Below, in pieces: positions 1 to 10,660 of a stretch of 64,000 bases of DNA. A program made the translations under genes and the position numbers. Position 1 is the first letter of the stretch, and every line of letters begins with the position of its first letter. The notes below the pieces were generated by a model. That model saw only the letters and a list, made by a program, of their open reading frames with translations. It had not been told where the DNA came from and did no database searches. Origin of the DNA: Shewanella insulae (GTDB lineage: Bacteria > Pseudomonadota > Gammaproteobacteria > Enterobacterales > Shewanellaceae); contig NZ_WRPA01000005.1 of NCBI RefSeq assembly GCF_009831655.1, forward strand, positions 124,001 to 188,000, read 5' to 3'.

Positions 1-689
1 GTGTCGAGATAGTGTGTCAGCAGTGTGGTGGTCATCTTGGTCATGTGTTTGAGGGGGAGTATCTGACTAGCAAGAATCTGCGCCACTGTGTGAATTCTGT
101 CTCTATGGTATTCAAGGGAAGAGCGGAGCGGCAGAACGTTGACAGCCATATTCGCTGGGCAACATTGGGCGGTGGCTGCTTCTGGTGTCTGGAGGCGGTA
201 TTTAGTCAGCTCAGAGGCGTGATATCGGTTAAGTCTGGCTATGCCGGTGGCGATGAGTCGACAGCTAATTATCGAGCCGTATGCACTGGAGATACCGGTC
301 ATGCCGAGGTGGTGCAGATTGAGTTCGACAGCCATATAATCAGCTATGAAGAGCTGCTGGAGGTATTCTGGCAAAGCCATGATCCCACAACGCTCAACCG
401 TCAGGGCAATGATGTCGGTACCCAGTATCGCTCGGTGATCTTTACCCATGACGATGAACAGATTCAAGCGGCGAGTCAGATGATAGCCAGACTGACTGAG
501 GCGAGCATCTTCGACAAGCCCATAGTGACTGAGCTGGTGGCATTGGATAACTTCTATCCCGCCGAGCCTTATCACGATGCCTATTTCGAGCATAATGGGC
601 AGCAGCCCTACTGTCAGGTGGTAGTTAAACCTAAGGTAGATAAGATAAAGGCCCTGTTTAAGGAACGGCTCAAATCGGGCGGCGGATAA
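1..689 (+). CDS. msrBA: Fused methionine sulfoxide reductase B/A, 5'-truncated by the window edge
   Basis: This enzyme repairs oxidised methionine: MsrB reduces the R-sulfoxide and MsrA the S-sulfoxide. The frame is open from base 3, so the start lies outside the window and the GTG at 12 is probably internal. The visible part begins in MsrB, with the second zinc CxxC (CQQC), the HLGHVF motif and the catalytic RHCVNS. It then runs into MsrA, whose active site GGGCFWC follows about 50 residues into the visible part. A late Cys near the C-terminus (PYCQ) could be the MsrA resolving cysteine. The order is MsrB first, MsrA second. No signal peptide can be judged because the N-terminus is missing. 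A bidirectional terminator follows directly. Confidence 0.93.
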   Translation, partial: VEIVCQQCGGHLGHVFEGEYLTSKNLRHCVNSVSMVFKGRAERQNVDSHIRWATLGGGCFWCLEAVFSQLRGVISVKSGYAGGDESTANYRAVCTGDTGHAEVVQIEFDSHIISYEELLEVFWQSHDPTTLNRQGNDVGTQYRSVIFTHDDEQIQAASQMIARLTEASIFDKPIVTELVALDNFYPAEPYHDAYFEHNGQQPYCQVVVKPKVDKIKALFKERLKSGGG

Positions 690-690
690 T

Positions 691-718
691 AAAAAAGGCG
701 CATCATGCGCCTTTTTTA
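691..718. terminator. Bidirectional Rho-independent terminator between msrBA and the SulP gene
   Basis: The stem GGCGCA/TGCGCC has a TCA loop and is flanked by six A and six T. It lies between convergent genes, so it can end transcription from both sides. Confidence 0.88.
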
Positions 719-756
719 TTGCCAAGGTTTAGCCAGCTTATATAGAGCTGGACCCC

Positions 757-2316
757 TTAAGAATCTAGTTTGTCGTCGGCCACCTTATAGTGGGGGTCTT
801 CTATTAGGTTGACCTCCACCAAGTCGCCTGCCTTATGCAGTAGCTGCTTGCAATCGTGACTAAGGTGACGAAGATGTAATCGTTTACCCGAGCTCACATA
901 ACGCTCCGCCAGGGTGTCGATGGCATCGAGGGCCGAGTGATCACACACGCGAGAGTTTTGGAAATCCACAATCACATCCTGAGGATCTGTCTTGGCGTGG
1001 AACAGTTCCAAAAACTCGGCGACCGAACCAAAGAAGAGTGGGCCGTTGAGCTTATAGACTTTCCAGCCGTTAGCATCTTCACTCACATCGACGTTGATGT
1101 GTTTGGCGTGCTCCCAGGCAAATACCAATGCCGAGACGATAACGCCGACAAATACCGCAAAGGCGAGATCGGTAAACACTGTCACCACAGTTACCAGGAC
1201 GATGACGAAGGCGTCGTGCTTAGGCACCTTACGCATTACCTTGAAGCTTGCCCACTCAAAGGTGCCTAGTACTACCATGAACATTACACCAACCAGTGCC
1301 GCCAACGGGATCATCTCAATCAACGACGAACCGAACAAGATGAAGGCCAGCAGGGCGATGGCCGCCGTGATGCCTGAGAGTCTGCCGCGCCCGCCTGAGT
1401 TTATGTTGATCATCGACTGACCTATCATGGCACAGCCACCCATGGCGCCGAAGAAACCACTCGTGATGTTACCTATACCCTGGCCAACACACTCTTTGTT
1501 GCCTTTACCCCGGGTGCTGGTCATCTCATCGATCACCGTCAGCGTCAGCAGAGATTCGATGAGGCCTACCGCCGCTAAAATAAAGGAGTAGGGCAGTATG
1601 ATAGAGAGAGTCTCCAGGTTAAAGGGCACAGACGGAATGGCGAAGGTCGGCAGGCTACCCGCTATGGTCGCGCTCTCATCGCCTGACATGGACTTCAAGA
1701 AGTCCAGTACGTTACGAGTATCGAGTTCGAAATAGACCGCAATGGCGGTTACCGTGAGGATCGCCGCTAATGATGACGGAAACGCCGTGGTAAGTTTAGG
1801 CAGGAAATGGATAATCGCCATGGTGAGGGCGACGAGGCCAAGCATCAACGCGAGTTGATCCTGTGGCAGCCAGGTCAATACGCCGTTTGCATCGGGGACC
1901 TTAAACTGACCGAGCTGTGCCAGGAAGATCACGATAGCTAAGCCGTTAACGAAGCCTATCATCACAGGATAGGGCACGATGCGAATAAATTTCCCCAGCT
2001 TTAGCAGACCGCATCCGACTTGTATCAGGCCTGCCAGCACTACGGCGGCAAAGAGATATTGCACCCCATGTTCACTGACCAAGGCTACCATGACCACGGC
2101 CATGGCGCCGGTGGCACCAGAGATCATGCCGGGACGACCACCGATGAGCGCGGTAACCAGGCCCATGATGAAGGCGGCATACAGGCCAACCATAGGCTCG
2201 ACACCGGCGACGAAGGCAAAAGCAACCGCTTCGGGGACCAGTGCTAACGCAACCGTGAGTCCCGACAACAAATCGGCTCTGTGGCTGCTGGTTTTGTGAC
2301 GAATAAGATCGAACAT
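757..2316 (-). CDS. SulP family inorganic anion transporter with C-terminal STAS domain
   Basis: This is an inner-membrane SLC26/SulP carrier. Family members move sulfate, bicarbonate or other anions, and the substrate cannot be read from sequence. The 519-residue protein starts with the SulP signature region: an early [10 protein letters not shown] segment, then [12 protein letters not shown] and the conserved [13 protein letters not shown] stretch. Many hydrophobic helices run to about residue 410. The last roughly 100 residues form a soluble STAS domain ([20 protein letters not shown]). It lies downstream of rne on the same strand but behind a terminator, so it is probably a separate unit. 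Confidence 0.93.
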   Translation of the reverse strand: MFDLIRHKTSSHRADLLSGLTVALALVPEAVAFAFVAGVEPMVGLYAAFIMGLVTALIGGRPGMISGATGAMAVVMVALVSEHGVQYLFAAVVLAGLIQVGCGLLKLGKFIRIVPYPVMIGFVNGLAIVIFLAQLGQFKVPDANGVLTWLPQDQLALMLGLVALTMAIIHFLPKLTTAFPSSLAAILTVTAIAVYFELDTRNVLDFLKSMSGDESATIAGSLPTFAIPSVPFNLETLSIILPYSFILAAVGLIESLLTLTVIDEMTSTRGKGNKECVGQGIGNITSGFFGAMGGCAMIGQSMININSGGRGRLSGITAAIALLAFILFGSSLIEMIPLAALVGVMFMVVLGTFEWASFKVMRKVPKHDAFVIVLVTVVTVFTDLAFAVFVGVIVSALVFAWEHAKHINVDVSEDANGWKVYKLNGPLFFGSVAEFLELFHAKTDPQDVIVDFQNSRVCDHSALDAIDTLAERYVSSGKRLHLRHLSHDCKQLLHKAGDLVEVNLIEDPHYKVADDKLDS

Positions 2317-2392
2317 TTAGCCTCTGTTATTAATCTGTTAGTTGATTGATTTTCGGCCGCGCATACTAGCAAAATAGCGGCGCTAATAAAAT

Positions 2393-2423
2393 AAAAAGCC
2401 ATGCATTATCGCATGGCTTTTTT
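2393..2423. terminator. Rho-independent terminator downstream of rne
   Basis: The stem AAAAAGCCATGC/GCATGGCTTTTT has a six-base loop, with T-runs on both strands. It sits 20 bases beyond the rne stop codon. Confidence 0.85.
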
Positions 2424-2443
2424 GACTTAAGGCTTATTATACC

Positions 2444-5400
2444 TTAGGGACGTGCCATTTCCGAGTTTGCACTGTTAGTGCGTTTCGCTGGCTCGGCCGA
2501 GGCCTCTTTTGCCGCGTGCTCGTATTGACGACCCGATGGTGTTTCAACTTGAGCCCTGGCTTCTATCTCTGGTTTGGACATGGTTGAACTCACCATGGAA
2601 CCGAAGCGGCTAGTGGCCTTAGGCGCAGGCTTTTCTGTCTTGTCGCCAGCTTCCTCGGCAGGCTTGGACTCTGCGGTTTCAGCCTTAACAGGCTTAGCGG
2701 CAGGCTTCACCTGAGCGATGGGGGCTTGCACTGCAACAGGCTTTGCCATTGGCGCTGTGGCGGCGCTGTTCTCTTTGGCGGCAGGGGCTTCAGTAACAGG
2801 GGCTTCAGTTTCAGCCTTGGCCTCTTGCACCTCCACTGCAGGCTCGTCGACAACAGGTGCAGCTTCTACCGTTTCAGCCGCAACAACTGGCTCTTCGGCC
2901 TGCGCTGTCACTTCTTCCGCTTGAAGCGCCTCTTCCTGATCCGCCTTAATCTCTTCAGGTGTGCTGGTCAGATCAAGCTCTGCCTGGACTTCCTCTTTCA
3001 GACTGGTTTCAGCTTCGCTTGCCAGTGGCAGGCTTTGCTGAGCTTTTTCTGTTGAGGTCTCCTCTTTAGAGGCGACTTTGGCCTTTGGCGCACGACGTTT
3101 TGGCTTAGGCTTGCCCTCTTCTTGAGTGGCGTCACCCTTAACCGATTTCTGTGCAGATGCTTCCTCGGTAACGGAGGTGGCCGCATCTGTCGTCTCGGCT
3201 TTGCTAGTAGCGCCTTGCTTATCTTCTTTCTCAGTCGCTGGAGCCTGAGCTTCACTGACAACTTCAACACCACTCTCGGCTTGTTCTAGCTGAGGTGCGG
3301 TGTCCACCTCATTCGGAATAAAGGCGGGTTCGGCATTGTTGGCTTCACCGTTACTCTCTTCGTCACGACGACGGCGTTGACCGGCAGCGCGAAGATGACG
3401 AGGGCTACGACGGCTGCGACGCTGACCTTCTCTTGGTTCACGCTTGCTGTCATCGGTCTCTTGAGCCTGAGCACTTGCGTCATCCCCTTGCGTTTCGCCT
3501 TCGGTTGCCTTGCTCTCTTCGAGCTGAGGCTGAGCGTCACTCTCGGCCTGAGTCTCGACAGCAGTTTGCTTGGCAGTCGTTTCTTCTACGACGCTTTGCG
3601 CTTCAGGCTCTAATGCTGTCTTGTCTTCTGTCTTGTCGACTTTTTCTTGCTTAGGCTTGCTCTTACGAGGCTGGCGTTTTTGGCGCTGTGGCTTCTCATC
3701 AGCTTTGGTGTCGGCGGCTGGTACTTGCACCTGCTCGTCGTTAGCCTTTTCAGCTACCTGTACCAGTGCTGCCTCATCGGCTAGCTGCTGCTCAGACTGT
3801 ACACGAACCTTACGGCGCATGTTGCGGCGCTGACGGCGTTCGCGGGCGGCTTCCTGTTTAGGTTGTTGCGCTTGGCCTTCGCTCGCTTTGCTTTGGCTTT
3901 GCGGCTTATCGTCACGGTCACGCTTTTGGCGTTTCTCGTTACGGCTCTTAGCGGCGCGATTGCCAGCATCTTCGCTCTTGCCACCACGACTACGCTTGTT
4001 GTCAGCCTCTTTGTCTTCATCACGGTTCTTACGCGCGTCGTTACGACGGTTGTTGCGACGCGTATTACGACTCTGTGCGTTGCGGCGAGGTTGCTCTTTC
4101 TTAGGGGCTTCCTTAGGTTGCTCCGGCTCACCGCTAAACAGCTTACCAATGGCGGCTAGAAGCTTGGCAATGAGGCCTGGCTCCTGTGGCTTTTCTACCT
4201 GTTTGGTCTGGACCGGCGCCTCTTTGCTTGGTGCACCTTTAACTGGTGTCGAGAAGCCTTTGAGGGCAGGCTCGGGAGCGGCGGCACGCTCTAGCTTACG
4301 CGGTTCGTAGAGCTTAGATTCAGGTTGCTCAAGCAGCTTGTAGCTTGATTCGCTGATCTGATCGTCTTTGCGATGGCGGCTCACGCGGTAGTCAGGTGTC
4401 GTCATGTTAGGATCTGGGATCACATAGACTTCGACGCCATGACGCTGCTCTGTGATACGAATGGCTTTACGCTTCTCGTTCAGCAGGAAGGCGGCGACAT
4501 CGACAGGTACGACGGCCTCGATCTGTGAGGTGTTTTCTTTAATCGCTTCCTCTTCCATCAGACGCAGGATAGAGAGGGCAAGCGATTCGGTACCACGAAT
4601 AGTGCCTTGGCCATGACAGCGTGGACACAGGTGCGCGGCAGACTCTTCCAGAGATGGACGCAGACGCTGACGTGACATCTCCATCAGACCGAAGCGAGAG
4701 ATGCGTCCCAATTGGACACGGGCTCTATCGTGATGCACGGCGTCACGCATTCTGTTTTCGACTTCGCGCTGGTGTCTGACCGGTGTCATGTCGATGAAAT
4801 CGATAACGACCAGGCCACCCAAGTCACGTAGACGCAGCTGACGGGCGATCTCGTCGGCTGCTTCAAGGTTGGTATTAAGCGCTGTCTCTTCGATATCCCC
4901 GCCCTTCGTTGCACGGGCCGAGTTGATATCGATTGAGGTTAGTGCCTCGGTTGGATCGATAACGATAGAGCCACCAGAAGGGAGACGCACTTCACGCTGG
5001 AAGGCCGATTCGATCTGGGTTTCAATCTGGTAATGGGTAAACAGTGGTACTTCTGCCTCGTAGCGCTTGATTCGATCGACGAAGTCTGGGCGTACCAAAG
5101 ATACGTGTTGTTTAGCCTGCTCATAAATACGTTGATGGTCGATAAGTACTTCACCGACATCGCGGCGCAAATAGTCACGAATGGCGCGTACGATAACATT
5201 ACTTTCCTGATGGATCAGGAAAGGTGCAGGGCGGTTTTGCGCCGCTTCTTCGATGGCTGCCCAGTGGTGCTGAAGGACCTTAAGGTCCCATTTGAGCTCG
5301 GCGGCATCTTTACCTACACCTGCGGTGCGTACGATAAGTCCCATACCCTGAGGGACTTCCAGCTCAGACATGGCGGCTTTTAGCTCGGTACGCTCATCGC

Positions 5401-5833
5401 CTTCGATTCGGCGAGAAATACCACCGGCGCGAGGGTTGTTTGGCATTAGCACCAGGTAAGAGCCCGCCAGACTGATGAAGGTGGTCAGGGCTGCGCCCTT
5501 GTTGCCACGCTCTTCTTTGTCAATCTGAACTATGACTTCCTGACCCTCTTTCACCACCTCTTTGATGTTAGGACGGCCTTGGAAAGAGTAGCCTTTAGGG
5601 AAGTACTCGCGTGCAATTTCTTTGAGGGGGAGGAAACCATGACGCTCGGCGCCGTAGTCGACGAAAGCCGCTTCGAGAGAGGGTTCTACGCGGGTGATTT
5701 TACCCTTGTAGATGTTGGCTTTTTTCTGCTCGTGACCAGGGCTCTCGATGTCGAGATCGTATAGTTGTTGCCCATCAACTAGGGCAACGCGCAACTCTTC
5801 AGATTGAGTCGCATTAATTAACATCCGTTTCAT
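2444..5833 (-). CDS. rne: Ribonuclease E
   Basis: This is the endoribonuclease that starts mRNA decay and processes rRNA and tRNA precursors, and it scaffolds the degradosome at the inner membrane. The protein has 1129 residues, and the start [18 protein letters not shown] is typical of the family. The N-terminal catalytic half carries an S1 domain (about 35-120) and the DNase I-like core (VVIDFIDM near residue 345). The zinc-link CPRCHGQG, at about residue 405, holds the tetramer together. From about residue 500 the protein becomes a low-complexity, R/K/E/A/Q-rich tail with arginine-rich patches. That is expected for the disordered RNA- and partner-binding half, which conserves composition rather than sequence. 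The gene reads divergently from rluC. Confidence 0.97.
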   Translation of the reverse strand: MKRMLINATQSEELRVALVDGQQLYDLDIESPGHEQKKANIYKGKITRVEPSLEAAFVDYGAERHGFLPLKEIAREYFPKGYSFQGRPNIKEVVKEGQEVIVQIDKEERGNKGAALTTFISLAGSYLVLMPNNPRAGGISRRIEGDERTELKAAMSELEVPQGMGLIVRTAGVGKDAAELKWDLKVLQHHWAAIEEAAQNRPAPFLIHQESNVIVRAIRDYLRRDVGEVLIDHQRIYEQAKQHVSLVRPDFVDRIKRYEAEVPLFTHYQIETQIESAFQREVRLPSGGSIVIDPTEALTSIDINSARATKGGDIEETALNTNLEAADEIARQLRLRDLGGLVVIDFIDMTPVRHQREVENRMRDAVHHDRARVQLGRISRFGLMEMSRQRLRPSLEESAAHLCPRCHGQGTIRGTESLALSILRLMEEEAIKENTSQIEAVVPVDVAAFLLNEKRKAIRITEQRHGVEVYVIPDPNMTTPDYRVSRHRKDDQISESSYKLLEQPESKLYEPRKLERAAAPEPALKGFSTPVKGAPSKEAPVQTKQVEKPQEPGLIAKLLAAIGKLFSGEPEQPKEAPKKEQPRRNAQSRNTRRNNRRNDARKNRDEDKEADNKRSRGGKSEDAGNRAAKSRNEKRQKRDRDDKPQSQSKASEGQAQQPKQEAARERRQRRNMRRKVRVQSEQQLADEAALVQVAEKANDEQVQVPAADTKADEKPQRQKRQPRKSKPKQEKVDKTEDKTALEPEAQSVVEETTAKQTAVETQAESDAQPQLEESKATEGETQGDDASAQAQETDDSKREPREGQRRSRRSPRHLRAAGQRRRRDEESNGEANNAEPAFIPNEVDTAPQLEQAESGVEVVSEAQAPATEKEDKQGATSKAETTDAATSVTEEASAQKSVKGDATQEEGKPKPKRRAPKAKVASKEETSTEKAQQSLPLASEAETSLKEEVQAELDLTSTPEEIKADQEEALQAEEVTAQAEEPVVAAETVEAAPVVDEPAVEVQEAKAETEAPVTEAPAAKENSAATAPMAKPVAVQAPIAQVKPAAKPVKAETAESKPAEEAGDKTEKPAPKATSRFGSMVSSTMSKPEIEARAQVETPSGRQYEHAAKEASAEPAKRTNSANSEMARP

Positions 5834-6430
5834 GATGACGTATTTCTTCTTAAAATAAGGTCATCAAACGAAGCTGTTGTCGATGCATTACGGGCCCAGA
5901 ATGATAAGTGGAGCCTCACGGCTTGGGTCTGGGCTAGGGTGCGCAATCTCTGTAAGACGCAATCGCTGCGTGTCGCATCCTATTTATGGCTTATTTTTTA
6001 AAATCGCTAAAAACAAGGAATTCGTTGTTAAACGTCAACCAACCCCATAAATTCTAATGTACTTTCCGGTAATGCCAAAATCGATACGTGCTCGTCTGAC
6101 GACAAGTGAATATTAAACTTCGAATTTGGAGCGCTATTCTTAGAGAAACCACGTTTAAATGTGGCATTTATACTGCGTTTAGTCGTTTAAACTCGTTTTC
6201 TCGGTTTATTTTTATCTAACGACTTGTAAGTCAATCACTTACTACTCAGTAAAAATAGTTTTTAGTCTCTGCTCTTCGCGCTTGCATTGGGGGATTTGTG
6301 AACACTTTATTCAGTATTTATCCCCATTGGCGTGGCAAATATAGCAACAATCCTGAAAATCAGCAAATGGAAAGGCACAAAACTTGTTATCTGATGTACA
6401 ATGTGAAGCTTGAAAGAGACAAGGCGTAGC
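5834..6430. promoter_or_regulatory. Divergent rne/rluC intergenic region, probable long rne 5' leader
   Basis: These 597 bases hold no credible ORF. In enterobacteria rne has a leader of several hundred bases through which RNase E autoregulates, and the same is inferred here. Visible inverted repeats are GTAAGT/ACTTAC with a five-base loop at 6226-6242 and TCGT/ACGA at 6092-6102. I could not fix promoters for either gene. The rluC ATG at 6431 is preceded by AAGG. Confidence 0.5.
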
Positions 6431-7390
6431 ATGAACAAGCAACAAGCATTAAATAAAGTCGAACTGGTGACAATTGACGAGGATCACCTGGGCCAGCGAA
6501 TCGATAACTTTCTGGTGACTAAACTGAAAGGCGTCCCTAAGAGTATGATCTATCGTATCGTGCGCAAGGGTGAAGTTCGCGTTAACAAGAAACGGATCAA
6601 GCCCGAATATAAGCTGCAAGATGGTGACGTGGTGCGTATTCCGCCAGTTCGTGTATCCAGCAATGACGACAAACCAGGGCCGAGTGCCAAGTTGACTAAG
6701 GTGTCTCAACTTGAGGGGCGTATCCTGTTTGAAGATAAGGCCCTTATAGTGCTCAATAAGCCTGCCGGCATCGCGGTGCATGGCGGCAGTGGTGTGGATT
6801 TTGGCGTTATCGAGGCAATGCGTTCGCTCAGACCGCAGCAGAAGTTTCTCGAACTGGTTCACCGATTGGATAAGGAAACTTCGGGTGTCTTGTTGATCGC
6901 CAAGAAGCGCAGCGCCCTTAAACACCTACATGATCAGCTGCGTTATAAGAAGATGCAGAAGGACTACCAGGCCCTGGTGCGTGGTGAATGGCAAAAGCAT
7001 GACAAGGTGATCAATGCGCCGCTGTTGAAACTGACTCTTAAGTCTGGTGAGCGTATCGTGCGTGTTAATCAGGAGGGGAAACCCTCGGAAACCCGTTTTA
7101 AGATAATGCAACGCTATCAAGGGGTCACCCTGGTACAGGCCAGTCCGGTTACCGGCCGTACCCACCAGATCCGTGTGCATTGCCAGTATGCCGGTCACCC
7201 CATTGCCTGTGATGAGAAATACAGCGAGCAGAAGTTTGATGATGCCATGCGTCAGTTGGGCCTCAATCGTCTTTTTCTCCATGCCGCTCAGCTGAAATTT
7301 ACCCATCCGGTCACGGAGGAGGTGATGCAGGTGAAGGCGCCACTGGACAGCGCGCTACAAGAATTGTTGAATAAATTGGATAAGGCATGA
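6431..7390 (+). CDS. rluC: 23S rRNA pseudouridine synthase C
   Basis: RluC makes pseudouridines at 23S rRNA positions 955, 2504 and 2580 (E. coli numbering). The N-terminal S4 RNA-binding domain (about 15-75: GQRIDNFL, RIVRKGEVRVNKKR) is followed by the RluA-type catalytic domain. Its signature HRLDKETSGVLL holds the catalytic Asp, and GRTHQIRVH comes later. I chose the ATG at 6431 (MNKQQALNKV) over a TTG at 6410 because it has a purine-rich site upstream. Length is 319 residues, as in the family. The stop overlaps the next gene's ATG by four bases, so the two are probably co-translated. Confidence 0.95.
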   Translation: MNKQQALNKVELVTIDEDHLGQRIDNFLVTKLKGVPKSMIYRIVRKGEVRVNKKRIKPEYKLQDGDVVRIPPVRVSSNDDKPGPSAKLTKVSQLEGRILFEDKALIVLNKPAGIAVHGGSGVDFGVIEAMRSLRPQQKFLELVHRLDKETSGVLLIAKKRSALKHLHDQLRYKKMQKDYQALVRGEWQKHDKVINAPLLKLTLKSGERIVRVNQEGKPSETRFKIMQRYQGVTLVQASPVTGRTHQIRVHCQYAGHPIACDEKYSEQKFDDAMRQLGLNRLFLHAAQLKFTHPVTEEVMQVKAPLDSALQELLNKLDKA

Positions 7391-8046
7391 AACGATACGA
7401 TTTAGTGATATTCGATTGGGATGGCACCCTGATGGACTCGGTCAGCAAGATAGTAGCTTGTATGCAGCAGACCGCCAGGGAGCTGAGTATGTTGGTGCCG
7501 AGCGAACAAGCGATTCGTGACATCATAGGCCTGTCGATGGACGAGGCGCTAAATGTATTGCATCCCAGCGCCTGCGAGCAGACACGTGAGAATATGGTGA
7601 ACGTGTATCGCAAACAGTATCTGCAGCTTAATCAAACGCCCAGCCCAGTCTTTGAAGGTGCCGAGCAGCTGCTTTTGTCCCTCAAGGCTTCTGGGCATCA
7701 ACTGGCGGTGGCTACCGGCAAGGCACGCGCCGGCTTAGACAGGGTACTCAATGAAACAGGATTTCATCAGCACTTTGTGGCCAGTCGCTGTGCCGACGAG
7801 GCCAAGAGTAAGCCTCACCCGCAGATGCTACACGAGCTGTTGTCGCTGCTTGATGTTGCGCCCGATAAGGCGGTGATGATTGGCGATTCGGTGCACGATC
7901 TCAATATGGCGAGCAATGCCGGCATAGACGGCATAGGCGTGAGTTATGGTGCCCATTCGGCGCCAAAGCTACAGGAAGCCAATCCAGTCGCTATCGCTGA
8001 GTATCCGCTGGCGCTGCTTCCGCTTATTACTGGCAAGGCTGGTTAA
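7387..8046 (+). CDS. HAD-superfamily hydrolase, phosphoglycolate-phosphatase-like
   Basis: This is a cytoplasmic phosphatase of HAD subfamily IA, 219 residues long. Motif I is FDWDGTLMDS at residues 8-17 with the nucleophile and acid Asp. Motif II is VATGKARAGLD, the motif III Lys is in SKPHP, and motif IV is IGDSVHDLNMASNAG. A helical cap lies between motifs I and II. The exact substrate is unknown. It overlaps rluC by four bases, and its 3' end overlaps the convergent GGDEF gene by about 20 bases. Confidence 0.9.
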   Translation: MKRYDLVIFDWDGTLMDSVSKIVACMQQTARELSMLVPSEQAIRDIIGLSMDEALNVLHPSACEQTRENMVNVYRKQYLQLNQTPSPVFEGAEQLLLSLKASGHQLAVATGKARAGLDRVLNETGFHQHFVASRCADEAKSKPHPQMLHELLSLLDVAPDKAVMIGDSVHDLNMASNAGIDGIGVSYGAHSAPKLQEANPVAIAEYPLALLPLITGKAG

Positions 8047-9400
8047 GCCGCTTGCGGCGCTTGTTGCGGTACATAGACTTGTCCGCCATGCAGATAAGCG
8101 CCGATACGTCCCTCTGCTCTGGCTCGACCCAGTGGTAACCTATACTGGCGGCGAGTCTGAGTTGCTCTCCCTCATGCCTAATGCCCTCTTCTAGCTTCTG
8201 ATTGAGGCTTAGGCTAAGTGCGTTGAGCAGCTGTCTTTTGTCACTCTCATCTTTGGCCTCGAAGCTATGCAGTATGATGAACTCGTCGCCGCCGATACGA
8301 GCTACCATCTCAGCATTGGAACAAACCGTCCTTAAAATCTCGGCAACTCTCTGTAGTACCTTGTCACCAACCTGATGGTTGTAGTTGTCGTTGATCTGCT
8401 TGAAATCATCGAGATCCAGATAGAGTACGGCCAAGTCTGCCTGCTGCTCTGGCAATTTGGGTAACAGTTTGGCGAAATGGTTAAATAGGGCGAGGCGATT
8501 AGGCAGCTGAGTTAGTGAGTCGTGGAAGGCGAGGTATTCACTCTCCTCTTTGGCCTTTTGCAGCTCGGTAATGTTATGGGCCGATACGATGACGCCACTG
8601 ATTTGGCCATTTTCATCCTGGTGGGGGTTGTGATGGACGTTGAGATACTGAGGTTCCGCCACCGAAGGGGGGTGAATGCGGGTCTGGGTGTTGATCGACT
8701 CTCCCGCGAAGGACCTGTCTAGCAGCGGCCTAATGTGGTTCTCGAATACCGCCTCGCCGTGGATTTCGCTGGCATGTTTGCCGATGATCTCGCTCGCGTC
8801 ACAGTTAAGCAGATGCTCATAACCCTTAGAGACCACATGATAGCGATAGTCGAGGCCGACGAAGGACATCATATGATGGGTCGATGCAATCATCTCCTTG
8901 TGTACCGACAGCTCCCTCGACATCAGCAAGCGCTTATATTCGATACCGATCCGCTGGGCTAACAGGCGGAAGAACTCCCGTGACTTGGTATTTTCTCTCT
9001 GGGGGAGTGGATCCATGACTAAGATATGCCCGAGAGGGTTCCCTTCGTCGCCTAGGATGAGTTCGGCCTGGTAGCTGACGGCCCCGAGATCTTTGATAAG
9101 CTGAAAGTCGGGAAAGCGCTGCTGTAGATCACTCGCATACAAGAGATGGGTGTCGGGGTAGCGCATCTGGTAGATGGCTTCGCAGGGAGAGCCTTTGAGG
9201 TCAAACTCGAATCCGGGAATGGTTTGTTTGACGTCGCAAAAGGCTACTACCTCTATTTTTCCCCGATGTGTTGAAGGACGGGCGAACGCAGCCCAGCGAC
9301 ACTGTGTCACGAGGGCGAGAGCCTTGAGTGCCCGTTGAAAGAATCGCTCGTCGATGCAGGGGGCGGCGAGTAAGGCAAGAGCTTCTTCGAGATCGGTCAT
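8027..9400 (-). CDS. GAF/PAS sensor protein with GGDEF domain, probable diguanylate cyclase
   Basis: This predicted cytoplasmic protein makes cyclic-di-GMP from two GTP. The order is a GAF-like region (about 1-165), a PAS domain (about 170-280, ending in SAHNITELQKA) and a GGDEF domain (about 290-455). The active-site loop ARIGGDEF is intact. The product-inhibition RxxD motif is replaced by SNAE in the expected place, so feedback inhibition through the primary I-site is unlikely. I chose the ATG at 9400 (MTDLEEALALL) because GGGTGG lies about seven bases upstream. A longer frame to 9544 adds 48 residues with no recognisable content. No transmembrane segment is seen. Confidence 0.87.
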   Translation of the reverse strand: MTDLEEALALLAAPCIDERFFQRALKALALVTQCRWAAFARPSTHRGKIEVVAFCDVKQTIPGFEFDLKGSPCEAIYQMRYPDTHLLYASDLQQRFPDFQLIKDLGAVSYQAELILGDEGNPLGHILVMDPLPQRENTKSREFFRLLAQRIGIEYKRLLMSRELSVHKEMIASTHHMMSFVGLDYRYHVVSKGYEHLLNCDASEIIGKHASEIHGEAVFENHIRPLLDRSFAGESINTQTRIHPPSVAEPQYLNVHHNPHQDENGQISGVIVSAHNITELQKAKEESEYLAFHDSLTQLPNRLALFNHFAKLLPKLPEQQADLAVLYLDLDDFKQINDNYNHQVGDKVLQRVAEILRTVCSNAEMVARIGGDEFIILHSFEAKDESDKRQLLNALSLSLNQKLEEGIRHEGEQLRLAASIGYHWVEPEQRDVSALICMADKSMYRNKRRKRLNQPCQ

Positions 9401-9658
9401 AATATAACCACCCAAAAATACAGTTGACTTCCTTGTCGCTATCAATGTTATTGGCGTTTGAAAATCTTCATTTTCAAAGTAGCTAGTTTTTATCCGTTTG
9501 TGAAGCCTTGTTTTAGTGAATAAATCTAAACCTTGGCTCGTCACTGGAATGAATGTCTGCTTTGGAGAGGTGTAAGGCCTGATGAAGGCCTTAACCTGGA
9601 GGTAGTAGAGCCTGGAGACGTTGGAAATCGCTAGCGGCTGGTGATTGCCGGATAGCCT

Positions 9659-10255
9659 TTATGCCTGTGCGGGGGCCAAGATGTCCACGCCTTGCTTAAA
9701 CAACATCTGGGTGAGGGCGATCAGGGGTAAGCCCACAAGCGTATTGGGATCCCGTCCCTCGAGGCGATCGAACAGGGCGATGCCAAGGCCTTCAGATTTG
9801 AAGCTGCCGGCGCAGTAAAGGGGCTGCTCGGTATCGACGTAGTAATTGATCTGCTCTGAGGTCAGCACCCTAAAGTGAACGGTAAAGGGCTCGCAGATAA
9901 CCTCGCTCGTCCCATCGGCCGCATTAAACAGGGCGAGGCCAGTATAGAAGGTGATCGACTTGCCTGAGACGCGCTCGAGTTGTGCAATGGCCTTGGCTCG
10001 CGTGAGCGGCTTACCTATGATGTCACCGTCGATGACGCAGACTTGATCTGAGCCGATAACCAGCCCACTATGGCGGTCTTGTGCGCCCGCCTTGGCTTTG
10101 GCCAATGCCAGGCGTATCACTAACTCCTGAGCCGACTCTCCCGTGATCGGCGTCTCGTCTACCTCAGGGGCACAGGTATCAAACTCGATAGCGAGTTTCT
10201 GAAGCAAAGACTGACGAAAAACTGAGGTGGAGGCGAGTATGATAGGCGGGGTCAT
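9659..10255 (-). CDS. yceF: Maf-like nucleotide pyrophosphatase (YceF type)
   Basis: Maf proteins hydrolyse non-canonical nucleoside triphosphates; the YceF subgroup prefers 7-methyl-GTP. The start ([14 protein letters not shown]) is the Maf phosphate-binding signature, with the family variant S-T-S-x-x-R. Other conserved parts are [21 protein letters not shown] with its catalytic Asp, [13 protein letters not shown] and [12 protein letters not shown]. The length of 198 residues is normal. It lies next to yceD-rpmF-plsX as in enterobacteria, but it is transcribed away from them. Confidence 0.92.
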   Translation of the reverse strand: MTPPIILASTSVFRQSLLQKLAIEFDTCAPEVDETPITGESAQELVIRLALAKAKAGAQDRHSGLVIGSDQVCVIDGDIIGKPLTRAKAIAQLERVSGKSITFYTGLALFNAADGTSEVICEPFTVHFRVLTSEQINYYVDTEQPLYCAGSFKSEGLGIALFDRLEGRDPNTLVGLPLIALTQMLFKQGVDILAPAQA

Positions 10256-10622
10256 GATTTTACCTTGTTTATCTGGTATCTATTGCGAGTGGCAAAACTT
10301 TTTAATGAATGGCGGCTATCATAAGCCATCTTGGGAAAAAAACGCAGAATTAAGTCGTGTGGCAGGTGAGATGGATAAGCAAGGTTTAACGCATCGGGAC
10401 AAAAATGACTGCTTGAAGAGATCGATATGCGAGGTGCGGACTATATTTAGACAAGGGCAATGAAAAGAGGCGACTAAGGCCGTGCGAATGCTTCTATTTT
10501 AAGCGTGCGGGGCTTGAGTATCCATTGACCCTTGGGTAAAATTTTCGCTCCAACAATTTTTGAATTATTGATGGGTTTTATCGCTTTCGTTAACGGGATC
10601 GATAAAGGAGATAAATTTTCCT
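10256..10622. other. Intergenic region between maf and yceD, no gene seen
   Basis: About 370 bases between divergent genes. I find no convincing ORF, RNA or repeat. The right end leads into the yceD promoter. Confidence 0.5.
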
Positions 10623-10649
10623 TTGACTCAAGGTAATTCAAACTATAAT
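10623..10649 (+). promoter_or_regulatory. Sigma-70 promoter of yceD, giving a nearly leaderless mRNA
   Basis: A perfect -10 TATAAT lies at 10644-10649. TTGACT at 10623-10628 is 15 bases upstream, or TTTGAC one base earlier gives a 16-base spacer. The predicted start of transcription, near 10656, is only about five bases before the yceD ATG at 10661. No Shine-Dalgarno is seen. Confidence 0.65.
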
Positions 10650-10660
10650 ATGCGCGCCTT

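Noticed and set aside
2718..4310. Several open frames of 70-140 codons opposite or out of frame with rne
   Set aside because: They lie within the low-complexity R/K/E/A-rich tail of rne. The biased composition keeps other frames open; none has a ribosome binding site or family resemblance.
9401..9544. 48-residue N-terminal extension of the GAF/PAS/GGDEF protein
   Set aside because: No Shine-Dalgarno for the upstream start and no recognisable content; GGGTGG precedes the ATG at 9400.
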